DNA from: a virus
Length of the DNA: 53,301 bases
Virus record (IMG/VR): IMGVR_UViG_3300043219_000190
Coordinates: 1-53,301 of that record
Direction: 5' to 3' (one strand)
Below the pieces are notes generated by a model. That model was not told where the DNA came from. It saw only the letters and a list, made by a program, of their open reading frames with translations, and ran no database searches. The translations under genes were made by a program, and so were the position numbers. Shown here one piece after another: positions 39,183 to 47,053 of this stretch; positions within the stretch are counted from its first letter, which is position 1; each line of letters begins with the position of its first letter.

Positions 39183-40604
39183 TTATTCCTCCACATTCTT
39201 AGTCATAGTCAATCGTGCTTTACCTTCAGTCTCTTCTACAATTCCGTTTTCATAAAAGAAATTATACATTTCTGGTCTGTTTTTTTGGATTGTTTTGATA
39301 TGAGAATCTTTTGATAATAATTTAGATAACTTTAATGATTTAAGAAATTTAATACTATCTTTGTCAACCTCCATTATTAGTGCATCAATTAAATCACTAT
39401 TTACATCAACTTTTTCAATTTGTTTTTCTGTTAATAAAAGATCCCCCATAATATCCAGAAACGACGTTTTTTTCATTTCTTCATATAATTTCGGGCTATT
39501 ATCTTTTGCGGTATCGACCATTTTAGCACTGATTTTTGTTGATTTTCTTGGTCGGGAGATTGACGCTAATTTTCTTGCACCAGCATAAATGTTTAGTTTA
39601 TGATCTTCATTACCCTCTTTTACATTTTTCTTGGAATACTCGATTTGAATTAAACCAGCAAAACTATTTTTAATTTCGTAAATACGATCCTGCATTGATT
39701 TAATTTCATTTTCGGTTGAACACTTTTCGTCCCATAATCCAATCATTGCAATATGACGCTCTTTAGTAAATAATTCCTCTTCCGTGCAACCTTCATTTTT
39801 AGCGATCGGGCTACCATCTAACTGAATTTCACCTTCTGGAGATGCGAATAACCATTTAATATCATCATAACCGTTAATTGGTGGTGCTATTGATTTAAGA
39901 ATGTTTTCATTCCAGAAATAAACACATTGTTTTACTATTTCATTTTGGAGTTCTAAGTCTGCTTTTATGTAGAATTCATTGTAGTAGCCTAAATCTTTTA
40001 ACATTTTTGCAAAAACGAAAAGGTCGCCTCGTTCACCGTCAGGATATAATATAGATTCAAATTCCAGATCTACCCGATACCCCATTTTTTCCCACTCAGC
40101 TGGTGGTTTAGGAAATACAAGTGCGTTTAAATCTGTTTTGAATGTGTTAGATAATAACATTTGGACTTGAATTTGAATCATATAGCCTTTATCTATCATA
40201 TCAGATCCAGCGTCACCCCAACCCATTTTAAAAGCCATATCGAAAATAGTTTTGTTTTCTTGGTTTATAGTTTCACTGTTTACAATTGTTTGACCATCAA
40301 TATGGCAAGTAATAAATGGATAATCTGGATGAACAAAGGCTTTTTCTCTGTTTATCACATTTCCTTTTAAATCACAGATAGAATTTTCAAAAGATAAACC
40401 AAATCTTAATGATGCATGTTTTGAGTCTAATGGTTCCAAAAAAGGGTCAATTCTAACTGGTGTTGTATAGCCATTTTTTGCACAAAACCCAGGTTCTAGC
40501 TCTTCTTTAATTTCTAGCCATGCACGTAATGGTGATTTATATTTATTACAACCTAATATTGCAGAAATACGACTAGCACTTAAATTACTTGGTGTTGATC
40601 CCAT
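39183..40604 (-). CDS. YqaJ/lambda-type recombination exonuclease
   Basis: Product of 473 aa. The N-terminal YqaJ domain shows LSASRISAILGCNKYKSPLR (8-27), RFGLSFENSI (67-76), the DGQTIV...ENKTIFDM catalytic region (about 103-123) and YMIQIQVQMLLS (near 140-151). These enzymes resect double-strand ends 5' to 3' and feed single-strand annealing. No annealing partner is recognised next to it, though SSB is coded in the same operon. The start overlaps the stop of a 15-codon leader ORF (TAATG). Confidence 0.8.
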   Translation of the reverse strand: MGSTPSNLSASRISAILGCNKYKSPLRAWLEIKEELEPGFCAKNGYTTPVRIDPFLEPLDSKHASLRFGLSFENSICDLKGNVINREKAFVHPDYPFITCHIDGQTIVNSETINQENKTIFDMAFKMGWGDAGSDMIDKGYMIQIQVQMLLSNTFKTDLNALVFPKPPAEWEKMGYRVDLEFESILYPDGERGDLFVFAKMLKDLGYYNEFYIKADLELQNEIVKQCVYFWNENILKSIAPPINGYDDIKWLFASPEGEIQLDGSPIAKNEGCTEEELFTKERHIAMIGLWDEKCSTENEIKSMQDRIYEIKNSFAGLIQIEYSKKNVKEGNEDHKLNIYAGARKLASISRPRKSTKISAKMVDTAKDNSPKLYEEMKKTSFLDIMGDLLLTEKQIEKVDVNSDLIDALIMEVDKDSIKFLKSLKLSKLLSKDSHIKTIQKNRPEMYNFFYENGIVEETEGKARLTMTKNVEE

Positions 40605-40651
40605 TATTCACCGCCCTTTTTAAATTCTTCTTTATACGTTTTATCCAACAT
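40604..40651 (-). CDS. 15-residue leader peptide before the exonuclease
   Basis: MLDKTYKEEFKKGGE, preceded by GGAGGGG 4 bases before its ATG and ending TAATG, which is the exonuclease start. The exonuclease has only a modest ribosome site of its own, so the leader probably couples and tunes its translation. Confidence 0.45.
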   Translation of the reverse strand: MLDKTYKEEFKKGGE

Positions 40652-40936
40652 CTACCCCTCCCCCCGATTAAAAGCACTTTCAAGCAATGCTCTTTTTTTT
40701 GCTAATTTAGACAATCTTTCAGTATCTAAAATTTTAGTATTATCAATAAGTAAATCCATTTCAAAGAGTAAATCTTTCCAAATCTGTTTCATCTCTCTAT
40801 TATTATCAACATACTCTTTTAAGATGATACCGACTTGATCGCCGACCGCCCGTCTGTTGTGGGGTAATTTAGCAATGTTCTTTAATTTACCCCAAATTGT
40901 TTCGTCTATTGTTATGTATTTTTTTATTAATGCCAT
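40652..40936 (-). CDS. Hypothetical helical protein
   Basis: Product of 94 aa with AAGGAGG 8 bases before the ATG. The start MALIKKYITIDETIWGKLKN and AVGDQVGIILKEYVDNN look like a ribbon-helix-helix or similar small DNA-binding fold, followed by a coiled helix (LDTERLSKLAKKRALLESAF). It may regulate its operon; no firm family. Confidence 0.5.
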   Translation of the reverse strand: MALIKKYITIDETIWGKLKNIAKLPHNRRAVGDQVGIILKEYVDNNREMKQIWKDLLFEMDLLIDNTKILDTERLSKLAKKRALLESAFNRGEG

Positions 40937-40937
40937 A

Positions 40938-41105
40938 TTATAGAACCTCCTTTAATATCTTTTTAGCTTCAACAACATCATTCTCCATGGTCGAACTCAT
41001 ATCACTACAATATTTATACATAGGACAGCCTGGGCAACTATCTACAGCACTACAATTATTTAATGCTACTAATTCTTCTATGTGTTTTTTATATTTTTTA
41101 TCCAC
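40938..41105 (-). CDS. Tiny protein with four-cysteine cluster
   Basis: Product of 55 aa from a GTG with GGGGG 4 bases before it: MDKKYKKHIEELVALNNCSA, then CPGCPMYKYC. Cys spacing (x5, x2, x5) fits a zinc or iron-sulfur site. Its end carries the AAGGAGG of the next gene. Function unknown. Confidence 0.5.
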   Translation of the reverse strand: MDKKYKKHIEELVALNNCSAVDSCPGCPMYKYCSDMSSTMENDVVEAKKILKEVL

Positions 41106-41113
41106 TTTTCCCC

Positions 41114-41365
41114 CTAAAACCTAATCGCTTGCAACTTATGTTGCTTTTCAATTAATTCTTTTAACCATTCGTCCCGTAGTTCTGATGCTTTTGACATTAG
41201 TTCTATTTTTGAACAAGAGACGTAATAATTTTGGTTGTATTGTATAACCTCATTTTTTAAATCATGTCGTTCTATAAATTCCATCATTATAGAATCTTTA
41301 CTAATAGTAATGATTTGTAACTTGCTTTCTTCTTTATTAAAATATAATCCGTGTTTTTCTGGCAT
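41114..41365 (-). CDS. Hypothetical protein, first gene of the exonuclease operon
   Basis: Product of 83 aa with GGGAGG 6 bases before the ATG. Mixed composition (KLQIITISKDSIMMEFIERH, SKIELMSKASELRDEWLKEL), no recognised family. It is directly behind a strong consensus promoter and heads the operon running through exonuclease to helicase. Confidence 0.52.
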   Translation of the reverse strand: MPEKHGLYFNKEESKLQIITISKDSIMMEFIERHDLKNEVIQYNQNYYVSCSKIELMSKASELRDEWLKELIEKQHKLQAIRF

Positions 41366-41386
41366 AATGCCCTCCCTGTGTAACTA

Positions 41387-41415
41387 ATAATAAATTATTA
41401 ACAGGATAATGTCAA
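41387..41415 (-). promoter_or_regulatory. Promoter of the recombination operon (TTGACA-17-TATTAT)
   Basis: On the minus strand TTGACA (complement of 41410-41415), 17 bases, TATTAT (complement of 41387-41392). A normal leader of about 20 bases with GGGAGG follows. Confidence 0.8.
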
Positions 41416-41440
41416 GATATTGAGATTTTAAATGAGAGTA

Positions 41441-42223
41441 TTATAGTTTTTTGAATGCCTGAGTTAAGGATTTATCAAGTTCTTTACCGTAGATAGTGTC
41501 TATTTCGGTTTGTGTGAATGATTTGGAGGATTTGTCCATCCAGTTTGTGGGGTTTCTTTTTTTGTTTACTGAGTCTTTTTTTGCGTAGATTTTTTTTAAG
41601 TGTGGATATTGTCCACCGCTTAATGATGCACTTGAAAATTGGTACATACCTTCGTTAAATGAATTGGTTGGGTTTGGGATATTGTCGCCTTTTTTAATGT
41701 AGATTAGTTGGTTACTTTTTGGCATTGCGTAATGGCTTAGATATAATTTACGAATTGCAAAAAGTGAGTTTGAATTTGCAGATTGTGGTTTTAATACTTC
41801 AATTTTATTACGTCTAAAATTCCTTTTAATAACCTTATCTTTATTCTGGGATGGGTAGGCGTGTTTAGTTGGGATCATTCCGTTATGTTTAAAACCGTCC
41901 TCTTGTTTGACTAGAAAATCTAAATCGGTAGCACCCTTTTTAGCTGGAGCTCCCCATCTTGATTCTATTTTATTTAGGTCGTGATGTGGTTTGGAATTCT
42001 TGAATTTTAGAACTCCTTTACCTGGACCATTGCCGACCAGGTATTTATTAGATAGTGTAAATTCCTTTTTAAATTGTTGGTTTGATCTCTTCAGCCCTTT
42101 ATATGCAACTTTGTTAGCTGTTCCACTTAAAGCAAATCTGGTTGAATCTGGTAGAGCTTGATTAAAGTATTTCTCTACTTTTTTTTGGTTTTTAATTGTT
42201 GCGGTGAAGTTTTTTGTGGCCAT
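41441..42223 (-). CDS. Putative virion protein (minor tail/completion-like), leaderless
   Basis: Product of 260 aa, basic, no membrane segment. The N-terminal part (KKVEKYFNQALPDSTRFALS, GTANKVAYKGLKRSNQQFKK) resembles the helical start of lambda gpZ-type and gp10-type tail completion proteins; the rest is rich in Lys, Asn and aromatics. The ATG has no ribosome site but lies 6 bases after TATAAT, as for the plus-strand late genes, which supports late expression and a structural role. It stands alone among early genes. Confidence 0.45.
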   Translation of the reverse strand: MATKNFTATIKNQKKVEKYFNQALPDSTRFALSGTANKVAYKGLKRSNQQFKKEFTLSNKYLVGNGPGKGVLKFKNSKPHHDLNKIESRWGAPAKKGATDLDFLVKQEDGFKHNGMIPTKHAYPSQNKDKVIKRNFRRNKIEVLKPQSANSNSLFAIRKLYLSHYAMPKSNQLIYIKKGDNIPNPTNSFNEGMYQFSSASLSGGQYPHLKKIYAKKDSVNKKRNPTNWMDKSSKSFTQTEIDTIYGKELDKSLTQAFKKL

Positions 42224-42229
42224 GGGGGT

Positions 42230-42258
42230 ATTATATCATGTTTTCTTATGATTGTTTA
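42230..42258 (-). promoter_or_regulatory. Leaderless promoter of the 41441-42223 gene
   Basis: On the minus strand TAAACA (complement of 42253-42258), 17 bases, TATAAT (complement of 42230-42235) preceded by CATGA, then ACCCCC and ATG. Compare TATAATAACCCTTATG before gene 17290. Confidence 0.7.
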
Positions 42259-42475
42259 ATCCTACTTCAAAACAGCTTAATATTACAACTGAATCGTATC
42301 CGTTATTTCTTTTTAATTCAGCTTCGACCCACTCTACATTAATCATTGTCCTATTTATCTTGTAAGTTATAGATGTTGTCGCATCTTCGCCATTTCTTTT
42401 ATATCTGTATCCTATATAAAATTTACGTTTACGTTGTAATTTTAATTTATTTTTTCTTTTATATTTCATATTCAT
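42236..42475 (-). CDS. Small very basic protein
   Basis: Product of 79 aa; start at 42475 overlapping the upstream stop, or at 42469 (MKYKRKNKLKLQRKRKFYIG). The Lys/Arg-rich start suggests nucleic acid binding. The 3' end covers the promoter of the next gene. No family recognised. Confidence 0.5.
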   Translation of the reverse strand: MNMKYKRKNKLKLQRKRKFYIGYRYKRNGEDATTSITYKINRTMINVEWVEAELKRNNGYDSVVILSCFEVGLNNHKKT

Positions 42476-43014
42476 CCCTTACCTCTCTCAACAGTATTAT
42501 AAACCCTAGCAAAATGATTAATACTAACCTTACTAGCACCATACAACATATGTTGCAGATCCTTCATTTTATCAACTACCCCATTATCTTCTTTAAAATA
42601 GTCAATTATTGATTTCCCAAACTCACATGATTTATTTTGAACATTTAATAATTTTGAACTATTTACAATAACTAAAATCCCCTCTTTAACCGCTTCTGAT
42701 TCAGCATATGCAAGAATACTTTTAAAACTGCCAGTGTGTGGTTTCTCTCGCCGTCCATGTTTAACATAATCAATGTGGTGTGCTAATTCATGTATTGCAA
42801 CTTTCATTAACTCATTGTTAGTTTTAAAATGTGCGGTGTATAAAGTAATTTCCCCAGATATTAAAGTATAAATCCCTAGTGTGCGTTTTGGGTGCTGGTC
42901 GCTAAATATCACAGTGTATGGGGATTTATTGTATATCTTTTGTAGGTGGGTTAGTACTTCGTTTTGTGAGAGTGTTATATTTGTTTCGACTATTTGGATG
43001 TTATCGATTAGCAT
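42472..43014 (-). CDS. SprT-like zinc metalloprotease
   Basis: Product of 180 aa. HELAHH (H75, E76, H79) with a third His at 93 in KPHTGSFKSI gives the HExxH...H zinc site of SprT-like proteins; LYTAHFKTNNELMKVAIHEL is typical for the helix that carries it. Such proteins are linked to cutting of DNA-bound proteins, and phage members occur in replication gene clusters. The start overlaps the small membrane peptide upstream (TAATG). Confidence 0.75.
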   Translation of the reverse strand: MLIDNIQIVETNITLSQNEVLTHLQKIYNKSPYTVIFSDQHPKRTLGIYTLISGEITLYTAHFKTNNELMKVAIHELAHHIDYVKHGRREKPHTGSFKSILAYAESEAVKEGILVIVNSSKLLNVQNKSCEFGKSIIDYFKEDNGVVDKMKDLQHMLYGASKVSINHFARVYNTVERGKG

Positions 43015-43106
43015 TATGATTTGTCTCCATTATCTAAATAATAACAAATTCTAGGTAATATTATTCCTATAAAAAATAAAACTAAAAAACATATTAATGG
43101 CAACAC
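43014..43106 (-). CDS. Tiny single-pass membrane peptide
   Basis: Product of 30 aa from a GTG with AAAGGGTGA upstream: MLPLICFLVLFFIGIILPRI, then CYYLDNGDKS. Its stop overlaps the protease start. One membrane helix; function unknown. Confidence 0.42.
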   Translation of the reverse strand: MLPLICFLVLFFIGIILPRICYYLDNGDKS

Positions 43107-43110
43107 TATC

Positions 43111-43275
43111 TCACCCTTTCCTTTTACTAAACAATATCAATACACAAAATGCAAATCTAGTTTTAAAATCTGATTTTTTGAGCTCCAAAACAATATGCTC
43201 CATAACAATCTCTTTATGTTCTGCAATTGTTTTTCTAATTTCTTTTCTTATCTTTTTAGATGTTGATCCTGACAT
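43111..43275 (-). CDS. Small helical protein
   Basis: Product of 54 aa: MSGSTSKKIRKEIRKTIAEH, a central acidic-hydrophobic helix and the end FAFCVLILFSKRKG. The end could touch a membrane. A possible ribosome site lies in GGAGAGATAA upstream. Function unknown. Confidence 0.45.
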   Translation of the reverse strand: MSGSTSKKIRKEIRKTIAEHKEIVMEHIVLELKKSDFKTRFAFCVLILFSKRKG

Positions 43276-43277
43276 AG

Positions 43278-43448
43278 TTATTTATCTCTCCATTTATATA
43301 AATTTAAAACTGCATTATTTGATTTATTTAAATAATTTTTACTCCAATTCCATTTAAAAATAATGTCTATCAATAATACTAATAGACATGGCATAAATAT
43401 TAATATTTCTAAAGACCAACATAAAAGTGTTTTTAATATCTTTTTCAT
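43278..43448 (-). CDS. Small single-pass membrane protein
   Basis: Product of 56 aa: LEILIFMPCLLVLLIDIIF (about 13-31) forms one membrane helix, followed by a polar basic tail. GGGGAT lies before the ATG and overlaps the upstream gene. One of three tiny membrane proteins in the minus-strand region; function unknown. Confidence 0.48.
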   Translation of the reverse strand: MKKILKTLLCWSLEILIFMPCLLVLLIDIIFKWNWSKNYLNKSNNAVLNLYKWRDK

Positions 43449-43690
43449 AATATCCCCTTCATCCTCAATTCGCTTAATCCAACATGCTCTACAATTTCGC
43501 CACCATACATTTTTTTTAGTTTAAATATATATGGGTCTATCTCTTTATATTCTAATATTTCGCACTCAGTTTTATTATATGTTACATATTTATTCTCTAA
43601 ATCGGATAGTTCCTGTACTGTAACAAGTTCCGTATCTGTATCTAGTTTGCATTTTTTGTTTAATAGGTCTGAGTGGAAATAGGTTACCAT
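43445..43690 (-). CDS. Hypothetical protein
   Basis: Product of 81 aa. The ATG overlaps the end of the upstream gene (ATGGTAA), with no ribosome site, so translation is probably coupled. Soluble, mixed fold (TVQELSDLENKYVTYNKTEC, KKMYGGEIVEHVGLSELRMK). No family recognised. Confidence 0.48.
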   Translation of the reverse strand: MVTYFHSDLLNKKCKLDTDTELVTVQELSDLENKYVTYNKTECEILEYKEIDPYIFKLKKMYGGEIVEHVGLSELRMKGIL

Positions 43691-43848
43691 ATAATAACCA
43701 TATTTTTACTGACTGATTCATTTAATAAAACACCTAAAGGAGATTTAAACCATATTCTATATTGAGTAGTATTTATTGATTTAATGTCCTCTACTTCTCC
43801 AGTAAAAATTATATTGTTAAATGTGTCTTTAATGGTTATATTTATCAT
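43684..43848 (-). CDS. Small beta-rich protein
   Basis: Product of 54 aa: MINITIKDTFNNIIFTGEVE, then YRIWFKSPLGVLLNESVSKN. No ribosome site; the ATG lies at the foot of the terminator hairpin, so it is reached only by readthrough or by an unseen promoter. Supported mainly by its overlap with the next gene. Confidence 0.38.
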   Translation of the reverse strand: MINITIKDTFNNIIFTGEVEDIKSINTTQYRIWFKSPLGVLLNESVSKNMVIIW

Positions 43849-43851
43849 AAT

Positions 43852-43878
43852 AAAAAGAGGGCTATTTCTAACCCCCTC
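43852..43878 (-). terminator. Intrinsic terminator (minus strand) of the SSB operon
   Basis: On the minus strand GAGGG, a loop with GGTTAGAAATAG, CCCTC and T5. It follows the stop of gene 43886-44620 by about 8 bases. Confidence 0.75.
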
Positions 43879-43885
43879 GCTCCTT

Positions 43886-44620
43886 TTAACTGATTATTGG
43901 TATTTCTACTTCAATGTTTGAATCTAGATAACCAGCTATTATTTTTCTGGCATCTCTAACCCATGACCCACCGTCTGCTTCATGTAGTGTACAAGTTGCA
44001 CCACCTTCACCTGTAGCCATTCTGAATAAGAATTCGCTTTGTGGTTGCTCTAGCTCTTGGAATGTTCTAAAAGGTTTAAGTTTTACTTTTGATGGGATTG
44101 ATGCACGTTCTCCAGCAACTCCAGATGTTCCTGTTAATATTCTAACATTTTGACCAATTCCATCATCTTCAGTAATAACTTTATTTTCAGTATCAATTTT
44201 AGCAGTATAACGAATTATACTTGCTAAGTCGGTTGTATCTTGGAATAGAGAGTTACATTTAATAATAAATGCCTCTTGTCCAAGTTGTCTACCAAATGGA
44301 AATTCATTAACATCGTCTAATGTTGCAATCAATACAGTGTGTCGCTCGTTAGTTTCACCCTGGATTTTAGTTAACAATTTAACTGTTCTGTAATCTACAA
44401 CATGAATTATTAAATCTGCAATCTCGTATTTGTCTGGATTAGATTTAATATAATCAACTAAACCATCAAGGGATTTAATATTAATTGAACTTGGTCTTGG
44501 ATCGGAATAGACTCTTTTTAAGTTCTCAAAAGAATATTCTTTACCAGCACCATCTGTTATAATACCTGTATTTTTCTTAACTAATGTTTCTATTTTTTCA
44601 ATAAAATCTGAATCTATCAT
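43886..44620 (-). CDS. Conserved-type phage protein, possibly DUF2303-like
   Basis: Product of 244 aa. KLKPFRTFQELEQPQSEFLF (about 183-202) followed by RMATGEGGATCTLHEADGGS is the strongest motif and recalls phage proteins of the DUF2303 group, whose function is unknown. N-terminal half has VDYRTVKLLTKIQGETNERH. It lies with SSB and a replication-terminator-like gene, so a role in replication or recombination is likely. Its start overlaps the upstream stop. Confidence 0.5.
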   Translation of the reverse strand: MIDSDFIEKIETLVKKNTGIITDGAGKEYSFENLKRVYSDPRPSSINIKSLDGLVDYIKSNPDKYEIADLIIHVVDYRTVKLLTKIQGETNERHTVLIATLDDVNEFPFGRQLGQEAFIIKCNSLFQDTTDLASIIRYTAKIDTENKVITEDDGIGQNVRILTGTSGVAGERASIPSKVKLKPFRTFQELEQPQSEFLFRMATGEGGATCTLHEADGGSWVRDARKIIAGYLDSNIEVEIPIIS

Positions 44621-44973
44621 TATTGACCTCCCGCAGTTTTAAATTCTGTTACATTGTCTAAATCTGGTTGGATCTCTTCATGTCTAGAAAAAGCTTGAAC
44701 ATTTTTACCATCCCAATCTAAACTAATCATTGACTCATTAGGTTTTGGTGGTGCTGTGTTAAGGTTAACTTCAACAGAACTAGTTGCTGATTCTCTACTC
44801 TCGGAAGTTAATTTAACCTTTAACTTAATAACAATAGATCTTTCTTTTTTCCAGCTGCAATTTTCATCTGCTAAATTGTTTAATAATTTTTGGTACTCAA
44901 TTTCGAACAATTCTGTAATTGCGCCTTTGTTTATGTCCTCAATAGACATACTCTTTTTGTAACTTTCTGACAT
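44620..44973 (-). CDS. Replication-terminator-like family protein
   Basis: Product of 117 aa with GGAGGGC before the ATG. NKGAITELFEIEYQKLLNNL, ADENCSWKKERSIVIKLKVK and SSVEVNLNTAPPKP follow the pattern of a family often annotated as replication terminator in phages and mobile elements of Firmicutes; the name is inherited and its action is not proven. It sits between SSB and the 244 aa protein. Confidence 0.5.
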   Translation of the reverse strand: MSESYKKSMSIEDINKGAITELFEIEYQKLLNNLADENCSWKKERSIVIKLKVKLTSESRESATSSVEVNLNTAPPKPNESMISLDWDGKNVQAFSRHEEIQPDLDNVTEFKTAGGQ

Positions 44974-45015
44974 TTAATGCCCTCCATATAATTTTAATAT
45001 TGTGTTATGTGTTGG

Positions 45016-45417
45016 TTAAAATGGTATATTTGGATCTTCATAATTATTATTACCAGCAGGTGCATTACTAGCTGGAGTATTATTACCACTTACTCTGGTC
45101 TGTCCCTCATGTGGAAAACCTTCAACAATAAATAAAACTCTACTTCTATTATTGCCGTCCTGTTCCCATGTTTGTTGTTTTACTCTGGCTTCAATTGCGA
45201 TTGATTTACCTTTTACCAATCTGTTTAACCACTCAGTAGGTTTTTTAGTCCAATACTCACAATCAAACCATGATGTGATATTTTCCCACTCTTCACCAAC
45301 TTTCCGTGATTCCTCATTATTAGCGATACTGAATTTTAAACAACTGTATTCGCTACCGTCTGGACTAAAAACTTCTGGATCTTTTCCAATGTTTCCTGTT
45401 AAAAATGCTTTTCTCAT
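45016..45417 (-). CDS. ssb: Single-stranded DNA-binding protein
   Basis: Product of 133 aa. The OB-fold is evident: RKAFLTGNIGKDPEVF (2-17), CLKFSIANNEES, SWFDCEYW and KGKSIAIEARVKQQTWEQDG. A Gly/Asn/Ala-rich linker leads to the acidic tip DPNIPF, the usual docking site for partner proteins. Coats single strands during replication and recombination. AAGGAGC lies before the ATG. Confidence 0.92.
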   Translation of the reverse strand: MRKAFLTGNIGKDPEVFSPDGSEYSCLKFSIANNEESRKVGEEWENITSWFDCEYWTKKPTEWLNRLVKGKSIAIEARVKQQTWEQDGNNRSRVLFIVEGFPHEGQTRVSGNNTPASNAPAGNNNYEDPNIPF

Positions 45418-45419
45418 AA

Positions 45420-45791
45420 TTATTTTTGCTCCTTTTTACTAAACTGTTTGTATGAAAATGCTCTAATCCTATTGTTTAATATAAATTTTTCCATCCTTAA
45501 TTTATCTTTTAAAAATGCATCGGCTACTTCTTTCGTTAATTTAAGTTCCTCTGTTAAATCGTCAACTGCAATAAATTCTATCTTTGATTCTGGAGTATAT
45601 CTACGAGAGAATGACGGTAAATATATAATCTCTTTATAGTAAACATTCTTGCCCATTTCTTCTTCTAATTTTTTGCTTAACTTTAAAGCATCGTTCCTGT
45701 ATTCATCTACAAGATTTTCTAATTCCGTAATCCTTGAACTTGATTCTTTTAAAACAGCTTCTTCGAAAATTTGATTAAATTTATTATCCAT
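45420..45791 (-). CDS. Hypothetical coiled-coil protein
   Basis: Product of 123 aa starting MDNKFNQIFEEAVLKESSSR, with AAGGAGGG 8 bases before it and overlap with the upstream stop. Helical with a coiled coil (ITELENLVDEYRNDALKLSK) and a late helical block (EVADAFLKDKLRMEKFILNN). No family recognised; directly upstream of SSB. Confidence 0.52.
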   Translation of the reverse strand: MDNKFNQIFEEAVLKESSSRITELENLVDEYRNDALKLSKKLEEEMGKNVYYKEIIYLPSFSRRYTPESKIEFIAVDDLTEELKLTKEVADAFLKDKLRMEKFILNNRIRAFSYKQFSKKEQK

Positions 45792-46068
45792 CAATTGTTC
45801 CCTCCTTCTCAATTTCCCTGTCACATGCCATAATTCCCATATGTGCGTAATTAGCAACATCTGCAAATTCTCTTCTTAATGCTTTGTGGTCGATTACTTT
45901 TTTATTGTATTCTTCACAAACTTCATCTTTTTCTTCTAACATTCCATCCAGACATAAATATAAAGGAAGTTTATCAAATCCGTCTTTATGCTCATTCTCA
46001 TTTAGTTTTTCAATCTGTGCTGAGTTGCCGGCATGGAGTAGGTTATTTATGTTTCGTTCGTTGTTCAT
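45784..46068 (-). CDS. MazG-like/NTP pyrophosphohydrolase-like protein
   Basis: Product of 94 aa from the ATG at 46068 (AAGGA upstream, overlap with the HNH gene). The closing block LRREFADVANYAHMGIMACD resembles the E-x2-D-x2-N signature of phage MazG-like proteins, where acidic residues bind magnesium. Only this helix is clear, so enzyme activity is unsure. Confidence 0.45.
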   Translation of the reverse strand: MNNERNINNLLHAGNSAQIEKLNENEHKDGFDKLPLYLCLDGMLEEKDEVCEEYNKKVIDHKALRREFADVANYAHMGIMACDREIEKEGTIDG

Positions 46069-46316
46069 GATTTTTCCTTGTTGTGTGTAGAAAAGTGACA
46101 TTTTTGACATAATGCTTTTAATCTATCATCTGTTACATTCCAATTTTCTGGATCATGGTCTAAGTGTGCAATTGTTAAAACAACTTTTGAACCTCTTGGA
46201 TTTATAGCATAATTTTCAATACCACAAAACTCACATTTATGTTCAGCACGTTTTAAAATTCTCGGTCTAATTTCTGTTTTCCAATTTGGTGGATATTTTT
46301 TGTAATCTATCGGCAT
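46065..46316 (-). CDS. HNH endonuclease
   Basis: Product of 83 aa. CEFCG (28-32) and CQKCH (70-74) form the zinc clamp, with AHLDHDPEN (50-58) and the closing HFSTH as the HNH site. Small free-standing HNH proteins cut or nick DNA, acting in packaging or as homing enzymes. In this operon it overlaps genes on both sides, so it is fixed and not freshly inserted. Confidence 0.88.
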   Translation of the reverse strand: MPIDYKKYPPNWKTEIRPRILKRAEHKCEFCGIENYAINPRGSKVVLTIAHLDHDPENWNVTDDRLKALCQKCHFSTHNKEKS

Positions 46317-46693
46317 TAATCTATATCCCCCTCAATCCGATTTTCCAAATGTCTTAATATAGTTTCATCACTCATTAGTTTTGATCTATCGACAGGTTTG
46401 TTTGATCTTTTGCAGGCTTCATTATAGTCACATTTTGCAATTTTTTGTGATTTCTGAGATAAATTAAGGTTGGGATTTTTAACTATATCCATTACATAAG
46501 TATCATTTATGTTTGGAATTTTATATTTAGAAACTAAAGTACTAACTAAGCTGAGTTCTCTAAATGATAATTCATATTCACCTGTTTCGATATGGGTATA
46601 ATCTAATATTGACATATCCAGGTGAAAAGCCATTTCTAGGGTCGTGAATCCTAGCTCGTTTGTTCTGATTCTTGTTAGTTTTTCGCTGTTCAT
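46316..46693 (-). CDS. XRE-like helix-turn-helix protein
   Basis: Product of 125 aa. Residues 3-50 give an XRE-like HTH: KLTRIRTNELGFTTLEMAFH, LDMSILDYTHIETGEYELSF. The C-terminal part is basic and polar. Candidate regulator, in the operon under operator copy 3. Its start overlaps the stop of the gene upstream. Confidence 0.6.
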   Translation of the reverse strand: MNSEKLTRIRTNELGFTTLEMAFHLDMSILDYTHIETGEYELSFRELSLVSTLVSKYKIPNINDTYVMDIVKNPNLNLSQKSQKIAKCDYNEACKRSNKPVDRSKLMSDETILRHLENRIEGDID

Positions 46694-47031
46694 TTTGCTT
46701 GCTCCAAGTTTAATGATTTTATTTGTTCGTTTGATAGTTTGGTTAATGTTAATTTGTCAAAATCATACCAAGATGATAAACCGAAAAACAAAACTACTTT
46801 CTCGTTATCTATATTATCAAACTCAATAATTTTTGCGAAGAAAAACCCAAAAGATTTAGTTTCAACTTTTACCCAGTCCCCAACCTTAAATGGTTCAACC
46901 TTATACTTATTAATATAATACTGTAAATTACTAGCCTTAGTTCTCATTTCATCATTAAAACAAGGACTTTCAGATATTGCATATAAATCAGTTACAATAT
47001 TTTCAAACTCTATAATCTCTTTTTTTAACAT
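46690..47031 (-). CDS. Hypothetical protein, first gene under operator copy 3
   Basis: Product of 113 aa with AAGGAGC 8 bases before the ATG. Residues about 45-85 (VEPFKVGDWVKVETKSFGFF, AKIIEFDNIDNEK) look like a small SH3/KOW-like beta barrel. Helical start. No family recognised. Confidence 0.52.
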   Translation of the reverse strand: MLKKEIIEFENIVTDLYAISESPCFNDEMRTKASNLQYYINKYKVEPFKVGDWVKVETKSFGFFFAKIIEFDNIDNEKVVLFFGLSSWYDFDKLTLTKLSNEQIKSLNLEQAK

Positions 47032-47053
47032 AATTTCGCTCCTTATCCTCTTA

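Noticed and set aside
42373-42612. Plus-strand hydrophobic ORF opposite the SprT-like and basic protein genes
   Set aside because: Antisense to two overlapping minus-strand genes, one with a clear HExxH site; no ribosome site.
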